Positions 8,128-16,656 of a stretch of DNA of 64,000 nt are shown piece by piece. The stretch is taken from NCBI GenBank assembly GCA_009841435.1, contig VXLW01000125.1, forward strand, positions 1-64,000, written 5' to 3'. This DNA comes from Dehalococcoidia bacterium. Lineage in GTDB: Bacteria; Chloroflexota; Dehalococcoidia; Tepidiformales; Tepidiformaceae. The notes beneath the pieces are model-generated. The model was given only the letters and a program-made list of their open reading frames with translations. It did not search any database and was not told the DNA's origin. Position numbers and translations under genes: made by a program. Within the stretch, counting starts at the first letter, position 1. Each line of letters opens with the position of its first letter.

Positions 8128-10032
8128 CTAGGAGGGCACGAGCCACATGGACTCGCGCCTGAGAGCGTAGGGGGTCGCCCAATCGTCCGGCGCGTAGTCG
8201 CGTAATCGCGAACTGAACGCGAAGTGCTGCACCTGACTTACCGGTAGCTGCAGAAAGCACCAGGCGTTGTCGAGTATCCAGCGCTGGACATCGGTCAACA
8301 GCTCCACGCGCGTGTCGAAGTCCATCTCTTGCTCCTGTGCTTGCAGCATCGCCGTGAGTGTGAGGGCGTCGGCCTCAACCTCCGGGCGAGGAGACTCAAT
8401 CAGGTGGGAGTAGTTGAGACGCTGCCCGTGCCCCTGGGGGTCGTAATAGACGAGTGAGTCTTGGAGGACGCCAGTTGTCCCCCCGGCCTCGCCGGTGCCG
8501 GAAACAATTGCCTCCAGGTCGTCGGGCCGCCCGCTAAGGGGAGGACACCCGCTCCAGTCGCGACAGTAGGTTTCCGTATGCCAGAGTTCCGTGCTCAGGC
8601 CCAACACCTCACCGAGGGACTGCGAAACGAATTCGCCGATCCGCTGCTCCAGAGGTTGGGCACTCACCAAGGTCTTGATGCTGTCGATCGGCACCGCAAA
8701 GTCCGCTGCCGTCCATAGCGCCAGAGCCTCCTCCGGCTCGTAGCGCTGCCACTCCTGCAGCTGTTCCTGGCTCAGCCCCTGAAAGTGCGGGAGCAGGTCG
8801 GAGACTGGCGCTGCGTACCTGCCACCGAGCGGGCGGATGGCCTCAATGAAGCCCTCGTAGTCGATGGCCTTCTGCAAGGCGTCACGCGCCCGTCTGTCGT
8901 GGAACTTGGCACCGTCCATGCCCAATAGAGAGAGGCCGCCACTCGGCATCTCGGACACGGAGACGTGATCCAGCCCTTCGAAGTCGGGAAGCTCCTCGAT
9001 CCAGACATGCCCGTACACGTCGAGCTCTCCCCGCAAGAAGGGCCCCCTCGCACCACCATAGGAGTAGTCGATGACGCGCGTCTCCCAGGCGTCGATGTAC
9101 GGCCCCCCCTCCACAAAGCCGTCGTCCGCCGGAACGTGCCGGTGGTAGTCGGGCCACCGTTCGACGCGCGTCCCGTTCTCATCCCGCTTCGCGACCACGT
9201 AGGGACCGCTCCCCGATCCGAAAGGCAGCTCCTGGACGCTGTACACGTCCTCCGTCGTGCCGTCCGCTGCGGCGTACGTGCCGTCGAGCACCCCCTGGGC
9301 CTCGACCACGCGTGGGTTGAGGAACGAGTAGTAGGACCGTGCTCGATGGACCAGGGCATCGGCGTTGGGTCGCCTCCAGTGCTCCGTCATCGTGAGCTCG
9401 TCCGTCGCTTCGAAGCTGTCGACGAAGTCGAACCCCCTGCGATCCACGTGCGAGTCGCCCCGGACCTCGTACAGCTTCGCCAGCCGCCCGAAGCTGAAGG
9501 CCACGGCTTCGGAGTCCACCGGGTCGCCGTTGTGGAACTTCATCCCCGGTCTGATGCTCCACACCAGCGTCAGCGGATCGACCTGCTCGTAGCCAGCCAT
9601 GCCGTCCACGGCAAAGAGGTTCTTCGAGGGCCGGTACGTGAGCGGCTGGGTGAGCGTGGAATGGATGATGTCCCGGTTTCCGACGTGGTAGATGCCGGGA
9701 TCCAGGCCCTGGTCTTCGGCAGGCTTCCAGAGCCGCAGCGTGCCTCCGCGACGGTATGCGTACGGGTCAGGCGTTGGGGTGGCCGTAGGGCTGGGGGTGA
9801 CTGATGGCGTTGCGGTCTTTGGGGAAGCCTCGGTTGCTGCAGGCGGAGGCGTCTCCGTTTCGTGGGAGGTTGCGTCGCCAGTGGCTTTGGGACTGGGCGT
9901 GTCGCCTCCGCACCCCGCCAGCAGCGCCGCCGACCCTGCCGCCACGACTCCGCCTCCGGCAAGGAACCGCCTCCGGCTAACCGTCCGGCCTTGGAGCCTC
10001 GACCGGTAATTCGGACTCCTGCCCATCCTCAC
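8128..10032 (-). CDS. ABC transporter substrate-binding protein, family 5
   Basis: 634 aa. The N-terminus carries a twin-arginine motif (SRRRFLAGG) and a lipobox (LLAGC), followed by a long Thr/Pro/Ser-rich spacer, so the protein is a Tat-exported lipoprotein. The rest is a full-length family 5 (peptide/nickel/opine-type) solute-binding protein: GGTLRL start, LTQPLTY and GMKFHNGDPVDSEAVAFSF signature segments. No permease or ATPase gene adjoins it, so it must work with components elsewhere. Flanked on the left by the Uma2 3'-end duplication. Confidence 0.9.
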   Translation of the reverse strand: MRMGRSPNYRSRLQGRTVSRRRFLAGGGVVAAGSAALLAGCGGDTPSPKATGDATSHETETPPPAATEASPKTATPSVTPSPTATPTPDPYAYRRGGTLRLWKPAEDQGLDPGIYHVGNRDIIHSTLTQPLTYRPSKNLFAVDGMAGYEQVDPLTLVWSIRPGMKFHNGDPVDSEAVAFSFGRLAKLYEVRGDSHVDRRGFDFVDSFEATDELTMTEHWRRPNADALVHRARSYYSFLNPRVVEAQGVLDGTYAAADGTTEDVYSVQELPFGSGSGPYVVAKRDENGTRVERWPDYHRHVPADDGFVEGGPYIDAWETRVIDYSYGGARGPFLRGELDVYGHVWIEELPDFEGLDHVSVSEMPSGGLSLLGMDGAKFHDRRARDALQKAIDYEGFIEAIRPLGGRYAAPVSDLLPHFQGLSQEQLQEWQRYEPEEALALWTAADFAVPIDSIKTLVSAQPLEQRIGEFVSQSLGEVLGLSTELWHTETYCRDWSGCPPLSGRPDDLEAIVSGTGEAGGTTGVLQDSLVYYDPQGHGQRLNYSHLIESPRPEVEADALTLTAMLQAQEQEMDFDTRVELLTDVQRWILDNAWCFLQLPVSQVQHFAFSSRLRDYAPDDWATPYALRRESMWLVPS

Positions 10033-10392
10033 AGGATAGTGGCTACGGCAAGCGTCGGGTGTTCAGCCTCACGCCCGTACAAGCGAGGCGAGCGCACATC
10101 GGGGCGACCGAGGGTTGAGGACGGCCAGGCAAGGCCCACTTCCGTGGGATGACTGCGCCATAGGGATCGTCGCTACCCAGCAGTGACGTCGTCGCCGCTC
10201 CTCGGGATGTATCCGCGTGCGGTTCGCCGAGGGCTGGGCCCTCCCCTGCCGACTCCACCCGGGCGCTTCTACCCTTGGACACACACAACCTCACGTTTGC
10301 GCCGGAGCCCGCATGCCAGCCACGTTCGGTGATGTCAATGTCTTTGGCGGTGGGACACGTGCGAGCCTCCTTGCCCTGCACTGTATCTGGGC
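10033..10392. other. noncoding stretch
   Basis: About 360 bases between the divergent binding-protein and ankyrin genes. No convincing frame, repeat or RNA gene seen; presumably promoter DNA for both sides, but no clear -35/-10 pair stands out. Confidence 0.4.
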
Positions 10393-10710
10393 ATGACTCC
10401 TCTGCATGCGGCGGTCGCATTCCACAAGAGCCCCGCAGTCGTTCAGGCCTTGCTGGACGCCGGGGCCAACGTTGATGGGAGGGACCACGATGGCAGAACG
10501 CCTCTCCATAATGCGGCCCGGTCGGGCGACCTGGCGGCCGTCCAAGCCTTGCTGGACGCCGGGGCCGACGTTGAAGCAGAGGATCACCGCAGGGTGATGC
10601 CCATCGACGATGCCACTTTCTATGAGAACCTAGAGGTTCGGCAAGCTCTATTGGACGCCGGGGCCAGCTTCGAGCCGACGCCAACACCGACTCCTACCAC
10701 AGGAGACTGA
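10393..10710 (+). CDS. short ankyrin-repeat protein, 105 aa
   Basis: About three ankyrin repeats: MTPLHAAV..., GRTPLHNAARSGDLAAVQAL, and a final degraded one, each ending in a LLDAGA-type loop, then a Pro/Thr tail. Ankyrin repeats are protein-binding modules. The frame begins in the middle of a repeat consensus (TPLHAA) with no good ribosome site, so this may be the remaining end of a longer ankyrin protein. No signal peptide. Partner unknown. Confidence 0.55.
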   Translation: MTPLHAAVAFHKSPAVVQALLDAGANVDGRDHDGRTPLHNAARSGDLAAVQALLDAGADVEAEDHRRVMPIDDATFYENLEVRQALLDAGASFEPTPTPTPTTGD

Positions 10711-10823
10711 GGAACCACTCCTCCTGGTGGGTGACCTGCTTCCGCAACAAGCGACCGCCCGACTCCTTGCTTCAGGGGTGCAGCACTGCCCTCCGGTAGG
10801 CGCCCCACGGGTGGGCCGTGGTG

Positions 10824-11017
10824 CTAGGGAAGTGGCTCGAGCTTGCTCCGCAGGGCTTCAACGAAGGCCGAGCACGGGATGTCGGTGGCGGAGAGCAGCT
10901 TGCGCTGCGTGTCCTCCAACTCCAGCACCTCCCAGTGCCCACGCCTCAGCCCGGTACGAGCCGCTCCCGTCCCGCCGCCAGTTCGGGCACCATCCAGATC
11001 ACGTCCCCCGCGTCGAG
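10824..11017 (-). pseudogene. degraded small gene
   Basis: Two coding-like pieces lie in different minus-strand frames: DLDAGDVIWMVPELAAGRER then stop, and, one base shifted, LRRGHWEVLELEDTQRKLL through SKLEPLP and TAG. Joined by a single frameshift they would form one small soluble protein of about 65 aa. No family recognised. It directly follows the small frame at 11019-11177. Confidence 0.35.
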
Positions 11018-11018
11018 G

Positions 11019-11177
11019 TCATGGCTGGGCTCCTCTCTCGGCCCGCATCGAGGCGGAGTAAGACTCAGGGGTGCCGTGGTAGAGGACCCAACCGTCGTCC
11101 ACTGAGGCCAACGGATTGCTGAACAGGTCGTCGTCGAGTTCCAGCATCGGCTTCGCCCTCCCTTCTGGCTGCCCCAT
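11019..11177 (-). CDS. small hypothetical protein, 52 aa
   Basis: A 52-codon frame with an internal hydrophilic composition (LELDDDLFSNPLASVDDGW region), AGAGAGGA upstream of the ATG, ending in a four-base ATGA overlap with the degraded frame that follows. No homology recognised. The overlap suggests an original two-gene unit, such as a small toxin-antitoxin-sized pair, but that is speculation. Confidence 0.35.
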   Translation of the reverse strand: MGQPEGRAKPMLELDDDLFSNPLASVDDGWVLYHGTPESYSASMRAERGAQP

Positions 11178-11424
11178 CGTTCATCCTCTCTAAGCCTGAA
11201 GACAAGAGCGAAGGTTCTCAACTTTGTCCAGTCTGGTGGCGAAGATGACCTCACACTTGCTGCTCTCAGACTCAGAGGCCCTAGTCAGCCGGACTGACAG
11301 CTAAGACTAGTGTCGGAGCGGACTCTCGTCGCTGGCAATCCTCCTCAAGACGGCTCTGGCTCTGAGCACCAAACCTTCCCGCGGTTTGGTCGGTGTAGAC
11401 TGATCGTGCGCGGGAGCGAGGGCG

Positions 11425-12027
11425 ATGACGACCACGACGACGACCGAGGCGAAGCTGCTGACTGCCGACGACCTGCTGCGGCTCTACAGCGAAGGCGTAC
11501 GCGGCGAACTGATCCGGGGGGTGCTTTGCGAGACTATGCCGACGGGACACGAGCACGGCAAGATCGTGATGAACTTGGGAATCGAATTGGGCAACTTCGT
11601 TCGGCCCCGCCAACTTGGGACGCTGGTTGCCTCAGACTCAGGCGTCTGGTTGGAGCGCGATCCAGACACCGTGCGCGAACCCGACATTGCGTTCACGTCG
11701 GCCGAGAAGATCGGGGTAGCTGAACGCGTCACCGGCTATGCCCCGGTAGCCCCCGATCTGGTCGTCGAGGTCGCCTCGCCCAGCGACAGCCGCCGCGAGG
11801 TCCACGACAAGGCGCACATGTGGCTGAACCACGGTGTGCTTCTCGTCTGGGTCGTGCAGCCGGAAACGCGCACCATTGATGTCTACCGACCCGACGAGCC
11901 GATCGCGACGCTCGGTGACCAAGATGTCCTCGACGGGCTGGACGTCCTGCCGGGCTTCTCCTGCGATGTGAACGCCGTCTTCGGCCCGGAGCCGACGGAC
12001 AAGGGCTCCAGCGAGGGAAAGCCCTAA
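11425..12027 (+). CDS. Uma2-family (DUF820) endonuclease-like protein
   Basis: 200 aa, full length. It has the family's opening helix-strand (LTADDLLRLYSEGVRGELIRGVL) and a PD-(D/E)XK-type core: PDIAF, then PDLVVEVASPSD and a downstream HDKAHMW lysine. Uma2 proteins are abundant in cyanobacteria and Chloroflexota; their biological role is poorly defined. GAGGGCG precedes the ATG. Its last 31 codons and about 50 following bases are duplicated at 7906, and the sequence after it is a dead copy of an element gene. Confidence 0.85.
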   Translation: MTTTTTTEAKLLTADDLLRLYSEGVRGELIRGVLCETMPTGHEHGKIVMNLGIELGNFVRPRQLGTLVASDSGVWLERDPDTVREPDIAFTSAEKIGVAERVTGYAPVAPDLVVEVASPSDSRREVHDKAHMWLNHGVLLVWVVQPETRTIDVYRPDEPIATLGDQDVLDGLDVLPGFSCDVNAVFGPEPTDKGSSEGKP

Positions 12028-12082
12028 AACGTGACGAGTCCGCCCGAAACTGGCGAGCCCGGGCCGCCGGCTCGCTGGGGCG

Positions 12083-12590
12083 CGGGCAGGCGGAAGCGCT
12101 GGCGCAGTGGGAGCGGCGGCTGGCGCGGGTCGAGGCCGGACGGACTGCTGGCTGCGGAACGCCATCGGTATCGCCGTCCCCCGCGCGGGTAGCGATGCCG
12201 CAGGTCATCGGCCGGTAACTGGCTGCGGAGCGCCCCTTGGCGGTACCACCCGGAACTCGTCACTCGCGCGCCCGAGCCGGGCGAGGAGGTTGTGTACGGC
12301 GAGGCGACGCCCACCATCGTCCGGTAGCGGGCGGCACAGGTCGCGCTTCGCGACAGCACGCGCAGGTTTGACCGGTTCGACACCGAGCAGCGCGTGCTCG
12401 AGCTGGAAACCGTCATCATCGGCGAGCGAGGGCTGACGCTGCCACCCGTCACTTACGGCTGGGACGACGCCGACCGCAAGCACGAGGTGTGGAAGCGCAA
12501 GGAGGCGCTCAAGGCCTTGCAGGCGGCCCACGAGCGCGCGCGCTGAAGCGGCGCCAGGTGCGGCGCATCCTGACGCTGGGGCCGGGGTGG
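12083..12590 (+). pseudogene. dead paralogue of the element gene at 34421-35212
   Basis: Pieces match the intact 263-aa protein in order but in shifting frames: ALAQWERRLARVEA (versus ALGHWERRLARAEA), YHPELVTRAPEPGEEVVYGEA (versus YPQLVTVEPEEGEEHIFGEA) ended by a TAG, then LELETVIIGERGLTLPPVTYG (versus LEITIIADHELTLTPAVYP) ended by TGA, then RRQVRRILTLGPGW. The order, spacing and C-terminal end agree, so this is a decayed copy with at least two stops and frameshifts. It shows that element-end sequences occur twice in this window. Confidence 0.75.
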
Positions 12591-13069
12591 ACTGACCGGC
12601 GGCCACGCTTGTACCCGAAGCGGGGTCGGGACGTGGTGCCCGTGGAGATCAGCGCCCGGTCAGCCTCGTTTCGTCCGCCACCGCGACGCGGGAGCCGTTG
12701 CGAGCATGTCCCGCTCGTGGAGTCCATTTCATGAGAACTCTGTCGGCGCTTCTTCGGGGACGGCTACCACCCCCCCCGCTGGCGCTGTGCGTGTGTGCGA
12801 CTGGAGCACCGCCAAGGGCGTCGCCAACGAGCGTCTCGATCGACACGCTCGCCGAAACGGGCCACTCGGTCCGGCCCGGAGGTTTGCCGCCCCAACTGCA
12901 CCCGAACGCCGTCGCCTGCGCTTCCTCGCACGGGGTTGACACTTTGTCCGATGGGCGTTCGTAGAGCTTCCAGTAGGGGAACTCGCTTGCGCCGGCGTTG
13001 GGGCGGCCTGTCCCACTGAAACGCCCTTGTCCAGCATGCATGCGCGTGGTCCCATTGGGGCAGTTCTAC
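12591..13069. other. noncoding stretch
   Basis: About 480 bases between the dead paralogue and the exonuclease gene. I see no convincing gene, repeat or RNA; it is probably more decayed sequence. Confidence 0.4.
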
Positions 13070-13699
13070 CTACGTTCTTCTCTCTACTCCCTTGTCATCC
13101 CCAAGCAGTCCGTCGTAACTCGCCAGCGCACCCTTTTGCGACGCCGGTAAGTCGGGCTCGCGACCTTGCGAGCGACTACCCGCCAGCCACTCGCCGGGCG
13201 AACGCCCGGTGGCGACGCACGCCCGTATCACGATTTCGGCGGCCGCCCGCGCATCCTCCCCAGCGTTGTGGTGCTCGAACACTACCCCGAGATAGGCTGC
13301 GACGGACGCCAGCCCCCAGCCCCTGCCCGCGAACTGCGGCCATGTGCGGCGCGCCACTCCTGCACTGTCGAGCCACCGCGCGGCGAACATCCGCAGCCCG
13401 GCTCGCTCCGCGGCGGCTGTCAGCGCCATCCGGTCGAACATCGTGTGGCATACCACGATCCGGTTCGCGAGTCGTCCCTCAATGTCGCCCCACGCTTCCG
13501 ATAGCCGCGGCAGCCCCGCCAGATCGCTGGCGGTCATGCCGTGCACCTCCGTGTTGAGGGGACTGACGGGTGCTTCCGGGTCCAGCATCCGTTCCCACAC
13601 GTCTTCGACGCGGCCCGCACGCACGGCCGCAATCCCCACCGCGCACACCGATCCGACATCCGCGTTCGCGGTCTCCACGTCGACTGCCACGAAGTCCAT
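13070..13699 (-). CDS. DEDDh 3'-5' exonuclease (DnaQ-like) beside cas3
   Basis: 209 aa. All exonuclease motifs are visible: ExoI D-V-E near residues 7-9 (VAVDVETA), ExoII around VCHTMFDRMAL, and ExoIII HNAGEDA, the H-x-A-x-x-D of the DEDDh subgroup. It is a stand-alone nuclease domain, unlike the polymerase III proofreading subunit. Its start lies only 49 bases from the GTG of cas3, transcribed divergently. In other CRISPR systems DnaQ-like exonucleases trim pre-spacers before Cas1-Cas2 integration, and some I-E Cas2 proteins carry a DnaQ fusion; Cas2 here does not. A role in spacer acquisition is therefore plausible but inferred. Confidence 0.85.
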   Translation of the reverse strand: MDFVAVDVETANADVGSVCAVGIAAVRAGRVEDVWERMLDPEAPVSPLNTEVHGMTASDLAGLPRLSEAWGDIEGRLANRIVVCHTMFDRMALTAAAERAGLRMFAARWLDSAGVARRTWPQFAGRGWGLASVAAYLGVVFEHHNAGEDARAAAEIVIRACVATGRSPGEWLAGSRSQGREPDLPASQKGALASYDGLLGDDKGVERRT

Positions 13700-13748
13700 G
13701 CGCTTCTCGCCTCGCCGACCCTCGTGGCAAGGATGCTACCCTCTCGCA

Positions 13749-16337
13749 GTGACGAACAGCGCACCCTACCGCACTGCATTCTGGGCCAAGGCCGCGCCGT
13801 TCGGCGTGCGTGACCCCGAACGCATCCACCTCCTTGCCCACCACCTCGCCGACGTTGGCGCGACCATGGAGGCACTGCTCCGCCAGCCCACGATCCGGCA
13901 CCGCGTCGCGGGGGCCGGTGGCCTAGACGATCTCCCCGAATCCACCGCCGCCCGCCTCGCGGTCTTCGCCGCGCTGCACGACATCGGCAAGGCCAACGTC
14001 GGCTTTCAGTGCCGCATCTGGCCTCACGAGACCGGGCTGCCGCAGCGCGCCGGGCACACCGCTGACCTCGCGCCGGTGCTGGCTGGGCGCGACACCGAGA
14101 CCGCACGGTGGTTCGGCGATGGCATTGCCTGGGACGAGATCGCCGCATGGGACGATCGTGGCGGCGCGGTCGCGTTCGACATGCTCGTCGCCACGATCTC
14201 CCACCACGGCGATCCCATCGCGCTCGAGGGCGGTCGCGGGGCGAACCCGGCCGCATGGTGCGCCTTCGGTGCCATCGATCCCAGCGCGGAGATTGCGGCG
14301 ATCGGCCGCGCCGTCCGCGAATGGTTCCCCGCCGCCTGGGATCCGGCGGCCCCGCCGCTGCCCGCGTCGCCGGCCTTCCAGCACATGTTCCTCGGCCTCT
14401 GCACGCTTGCCGACTGGATCGGCTCGAACACGGAGTGGTTCCCCTTCTCGTCCGACCCCGACCCCGCCTACATCGACCGCGCCCGCAAGCAGGCAGCCCG
14501 CGCCCTGCGGGACCCGCGCGTCGGGCTGGACATCGAAGAGCAGCGTGAGAAAGAAGGCGCGGAGCCCGCCCGCGACTTCCGAGCGCTGTTCGATCTCGCC
14601 GCGCCACGCCCCGTGCAAGAGCACGCCATCGGCGATCTCTCCGAGCGCTTGATGCTCATCGAGGCCGAGACGGGCTCCGGCAAGACCGAAGCGGCCCTGT
14701 GGCGGTTCAGCGAGCTCTACCGCGAGCGGCGCGTCGATGGCGCATATTTCGCGCTGCCGACCCGCGCGGCGGCGAAGCAGCTTCACGAGCGCATGCAGGG
14801 GTTCGCCCGGCGCGCCTTCGAGTCGAAGATAGACGTCATCCTGGCGGTTCCGGGCTACGAAGCCGGCACGCGCGGACTTGCCGATTCGCAGTATGCCGAT
14901 GACGCTCCCGGCCTCCCGTGGGCGACCGAGAGCCCCAAGCGATTCCTCGCCGCCCAGCTCGCCGTCGGCACCGTCGACCAGGTGCTGCTAGGCGCGCTAC
15001 GTGTCCGGCACGCCCACCTGCGCGCGGCATCCCTTGCCCGCAACCTGCTGATCGTCGACGAGGTTCACGCGTCCGACGCCTACATGCGTGTCATCCTCCA
15101 CGCCGCGTTGCGAATGCATCTGGACGCCGGCGGCTGCGCCGTGCTCCTCTCCGCGACGCTCGGCGCGGCGTCGCGCTCCTTCTGGCTCGGCGAGGACGTA
15201 CCGCGACTCGATCAGGCGATCAGCGTCCCCTACCCCGCCGTATCGGTGCAGGGCGGACGCGTGACGGAGCATCCGGCGGCGCGCGAGAAGCGCGTCTCGG
15301 TCCACGCCAGGGCCGCCATGGACGACTACGCTGCCGTCGCGTCGGACGCCGTCGCTGCTGCTCGCTGCGGCGCGTCCGTGCTGGTGGTCCGCAATACCGT
15401 CGACGCCGCCCTTCGCACCCAGCGCGCCGTCGAAGCCGCTGCCGGCGCAGCGAGCGACCTGCTCCTGCGCGCCGCCGGGCTCGCGACACCGCACCATGGG
15501 CGCTACGCCGCCTCCGACCGTCGCGAGATCGATCGCGCCATCGAGGAGCGCTTCGGGAAGGGACGCGCGGACGCATCTGGCGCAGTCGCAGTAGGCACGC
15601 AGACGATCGAGCAGTCGCTCGACCTAGACGCCGACCTGCTTATCACTGACATCTGCCCAGCGGACGTGCTGCTGCAGCGCATCGGGCGTTTGCACCGCCA
15701 TGACCGCGGGCGTCCGTCCGGGTTCGAGGCACCACAATGCGTCGTGCTCACGCCGGACAGCTCCACGCTCGCTCCTTTGCTGACGCGACCGCGCAACGGG
15801 CTGGGGGCCTATGTCTACCCCGATCTGCGAACGATCGAGGCGGTGCGTCGACTGATCGGCGATGACACCGAGTGGGACATCCCCGCCGACTCGCGGCGTA
15901 TCGTTGAATCCGGCACTCACCCCGACGAGCTCGCCGCCATCGAGCGCGACCTCGGGGAGTCGTGGACGGAGCACGCCCTGCAGGTGGACGGCAAGCGCAT
16001 CGCTGAGCGCCTGAGTGCTGAGCACTCCGTCATCGATACAGGCCAGTCGTTCTTCGGTGACAACGCCGACATCCTGTTCCCACCCAACGACGAGCGCATC
16101 CGCACACGCCTAGGCGATCCCGCGGTCGACGTGACGCTCTCCGGGGCGAACGGCGCCTTCGGCGGTGACGTCGACCGTATCGCCATCCCGCGCCGCTGGC
16201 TGCCCGCCGTCATTTCCGATCCTGGCAGTCTCGCCGCGGTCGCGGCACCTTCGGACGGAGGCTTCGCCTTCACCGTCGAGGGCCGCGCGTTCACGTACGA
16301 CCGATTCGGACTCGTGCGTACGCCCGTCGCGCGTTGA
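13749..16337 (+). CDS. cas3: CRISPR-associated nuclease-helicase Cas3 (type I-E)
   Basis: 862 aa from GTG at 13749, which gives the family start (FWAKAAPFGVRDPERIHLL); the open frame further upstream is antisense to the exonuclease. The N-terminal HD nuclease shows an AHH near residue 31 and HDIGK at 77-81. Helicase motifs follow: ETGSGKT 307-313, DEVH 437-440, SATLGAAS, and GTQTIEQSLDLDADLLITD with QRIGRLHRH. It degrades DNA marked by Cascade. cas3 is separated from cas8e by about 320 bases holding two repeat-like hairpins and a promoter, so it may be regulated apart from the Cascade operon. Confidence 0.95.
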   Translation: MTNSAPYRTAFWAKAAPFGVRDPERIHLLAHHLADVGATMEALLRQPTIRHRVAGAGGLDDLPESTAARLAVFAALHDIGKANVGFQCRIWPHETGLPQRAGHTADLAPVLAGRDTETARWFGDGIAWDEIAAWDDRGGAVAFDMLVATISHHGDPIALEGGRGANPAAWCAFGAIDPSAEIAAIGRAVREWFPAAWDPAAPPLPASPAFQHMFLGLCTLADWIGSNTEWFPFSSDPDPAYIDRARKQAARALRDPRVGLDIEEQREKEGAEPARDFRALFDLAAPRPVQEHAIGDLSERLMLIEAETGSGKTEAALWRFSELYRERRVDGAYFALPTRAAAKQLHERMQGFARRAFESKIDVILAVPGYEAGTRGLADSQYADDAPGLPWATESPKRFLAAQLAVGTVDQVLLGALRVRHAHLRAASLARNLLIVDEVHASDAYMRVILHAALRMHLDAGGCAVLLSATLGAASRSFWLGEDVPRLDQAISVPYPAVSVQGGRVTEHPAAREKRVSVHARAAMDDYAAVASDAVAAARCGASVLVVRNTVDAALRTQRAVEAAAGAASDLLLRAAGLATPHHGRYAASDRREIDRAIEERFGKGRADASGAVAVGTQTIEQSLDLDADLLITDICPADVLLQRIGRLHRHDRGRPSGFEAPQCVVLTPDSSTLAPLLTRPRNGLGAYVYPDLRTIEAVRRLIGDDTEWDIPADSRRIVESGTHPDELAAIERDLGESWTEHALQVDGKRIAERLSAEHSVIDTGQSFFGDNADILFPPNDERIRTRLGDPAVDVTLSGANGAFGGDVDRIAIPRRWLPAVISDPGSLAAVAAPSDGGFAFTVEGRAFTYDRFGLVRTPVAR

Positions 16338-16446
16338 CCGGCACGCGCCCCATCGCGGCATGGTCATCTCGCTAGCGCTGGTCGTGGCACAATCGAGCCG
16401 ACGCGCTACCGTCGGCCAAGAACCAAGGAGCGATCACAGACAACAG
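16338..16446. other. intergenic DNA downstream of cas3
   Basis: Start of the 319-base gap between cas3 and cas8e. No gene and no clear terminator. A weak CACAAT lies about 60 bases before the first pseudo-repeat and could be a poor -10 element. Confidence 0.3.
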
Positions 16447-16523
16447 CCTCACCCCGCGCAAGCGGGGGTAGACCGTCGGTCGCTGGCTGCGCGTCAAGTG
16501 CCCCGCGCAAGCGGGGGTAGGCG
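16447..16523 (+). repeat. two degenerate CRISPR-like repeats (mini-array)
   Basis: Two 28-base units at 16447-16474 and 16496-16523 share an identical 20-base core (16452-16471 and 16501-16520). Each keeps the same 6-bp stem CCCCGC/GCGGGG as the main array repeat but with a GCAA loop instead of ACGC, followed by GGTAGACC or GGTAGGCG in place of the array's GGTAGGCC handle. Only 21 bases lie between the units, giving a 49-base period versus 61 in the array. They are upstream of the cas8e promoter and could yield a small Cas6e-processed RNA, or be a relic. Confidence 0.75.
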
Positions 16524-16590
16524 GCCGGCAGCATCGCACCCTGTCTCCGCGCTCAGCGCCCCACACGCCAGTGCCGCCACTTGCTGCATA

Positions 16591-16619
16591 TTGACCACCG
16601 GGCGGCTGAGGGATAGATT
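16591..16619 (+). promoter_or_regulatory. predicted sigma-70-type promoter of the Cascade operon
   Basis: TTGACC (16591-16596), 17-base spacer, TAGATT (16614-16619); 5/6 and 4/6 matches to consensus. Transcription would start about 30 bases before the cas8e ATG. The pseudo-repeats end about 70 bases upstream of the -35. Confidence 0.45.
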
Positions 16620-16656
16620 CTGGCCAACCAGCTACCGTATTGGAGTCGAACCTGAT

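Noticed and set aside
13344-13748. Extension of the cas3 frame upstream of the GTG at 13749
   Set aside because: It runs antisense through the exonuclease gene, has no ribosome site, and family Cas3 proteins start at the chosen position.
16524-16656. A CreT-like toxin gene or toxic small RNA next to the pseudo-repeats
   Set aside because: I looked for a short frame with ribosome site between the pseudo-repeats and cas8e and saw none; the interval seems to hold only the Cascade promoter.
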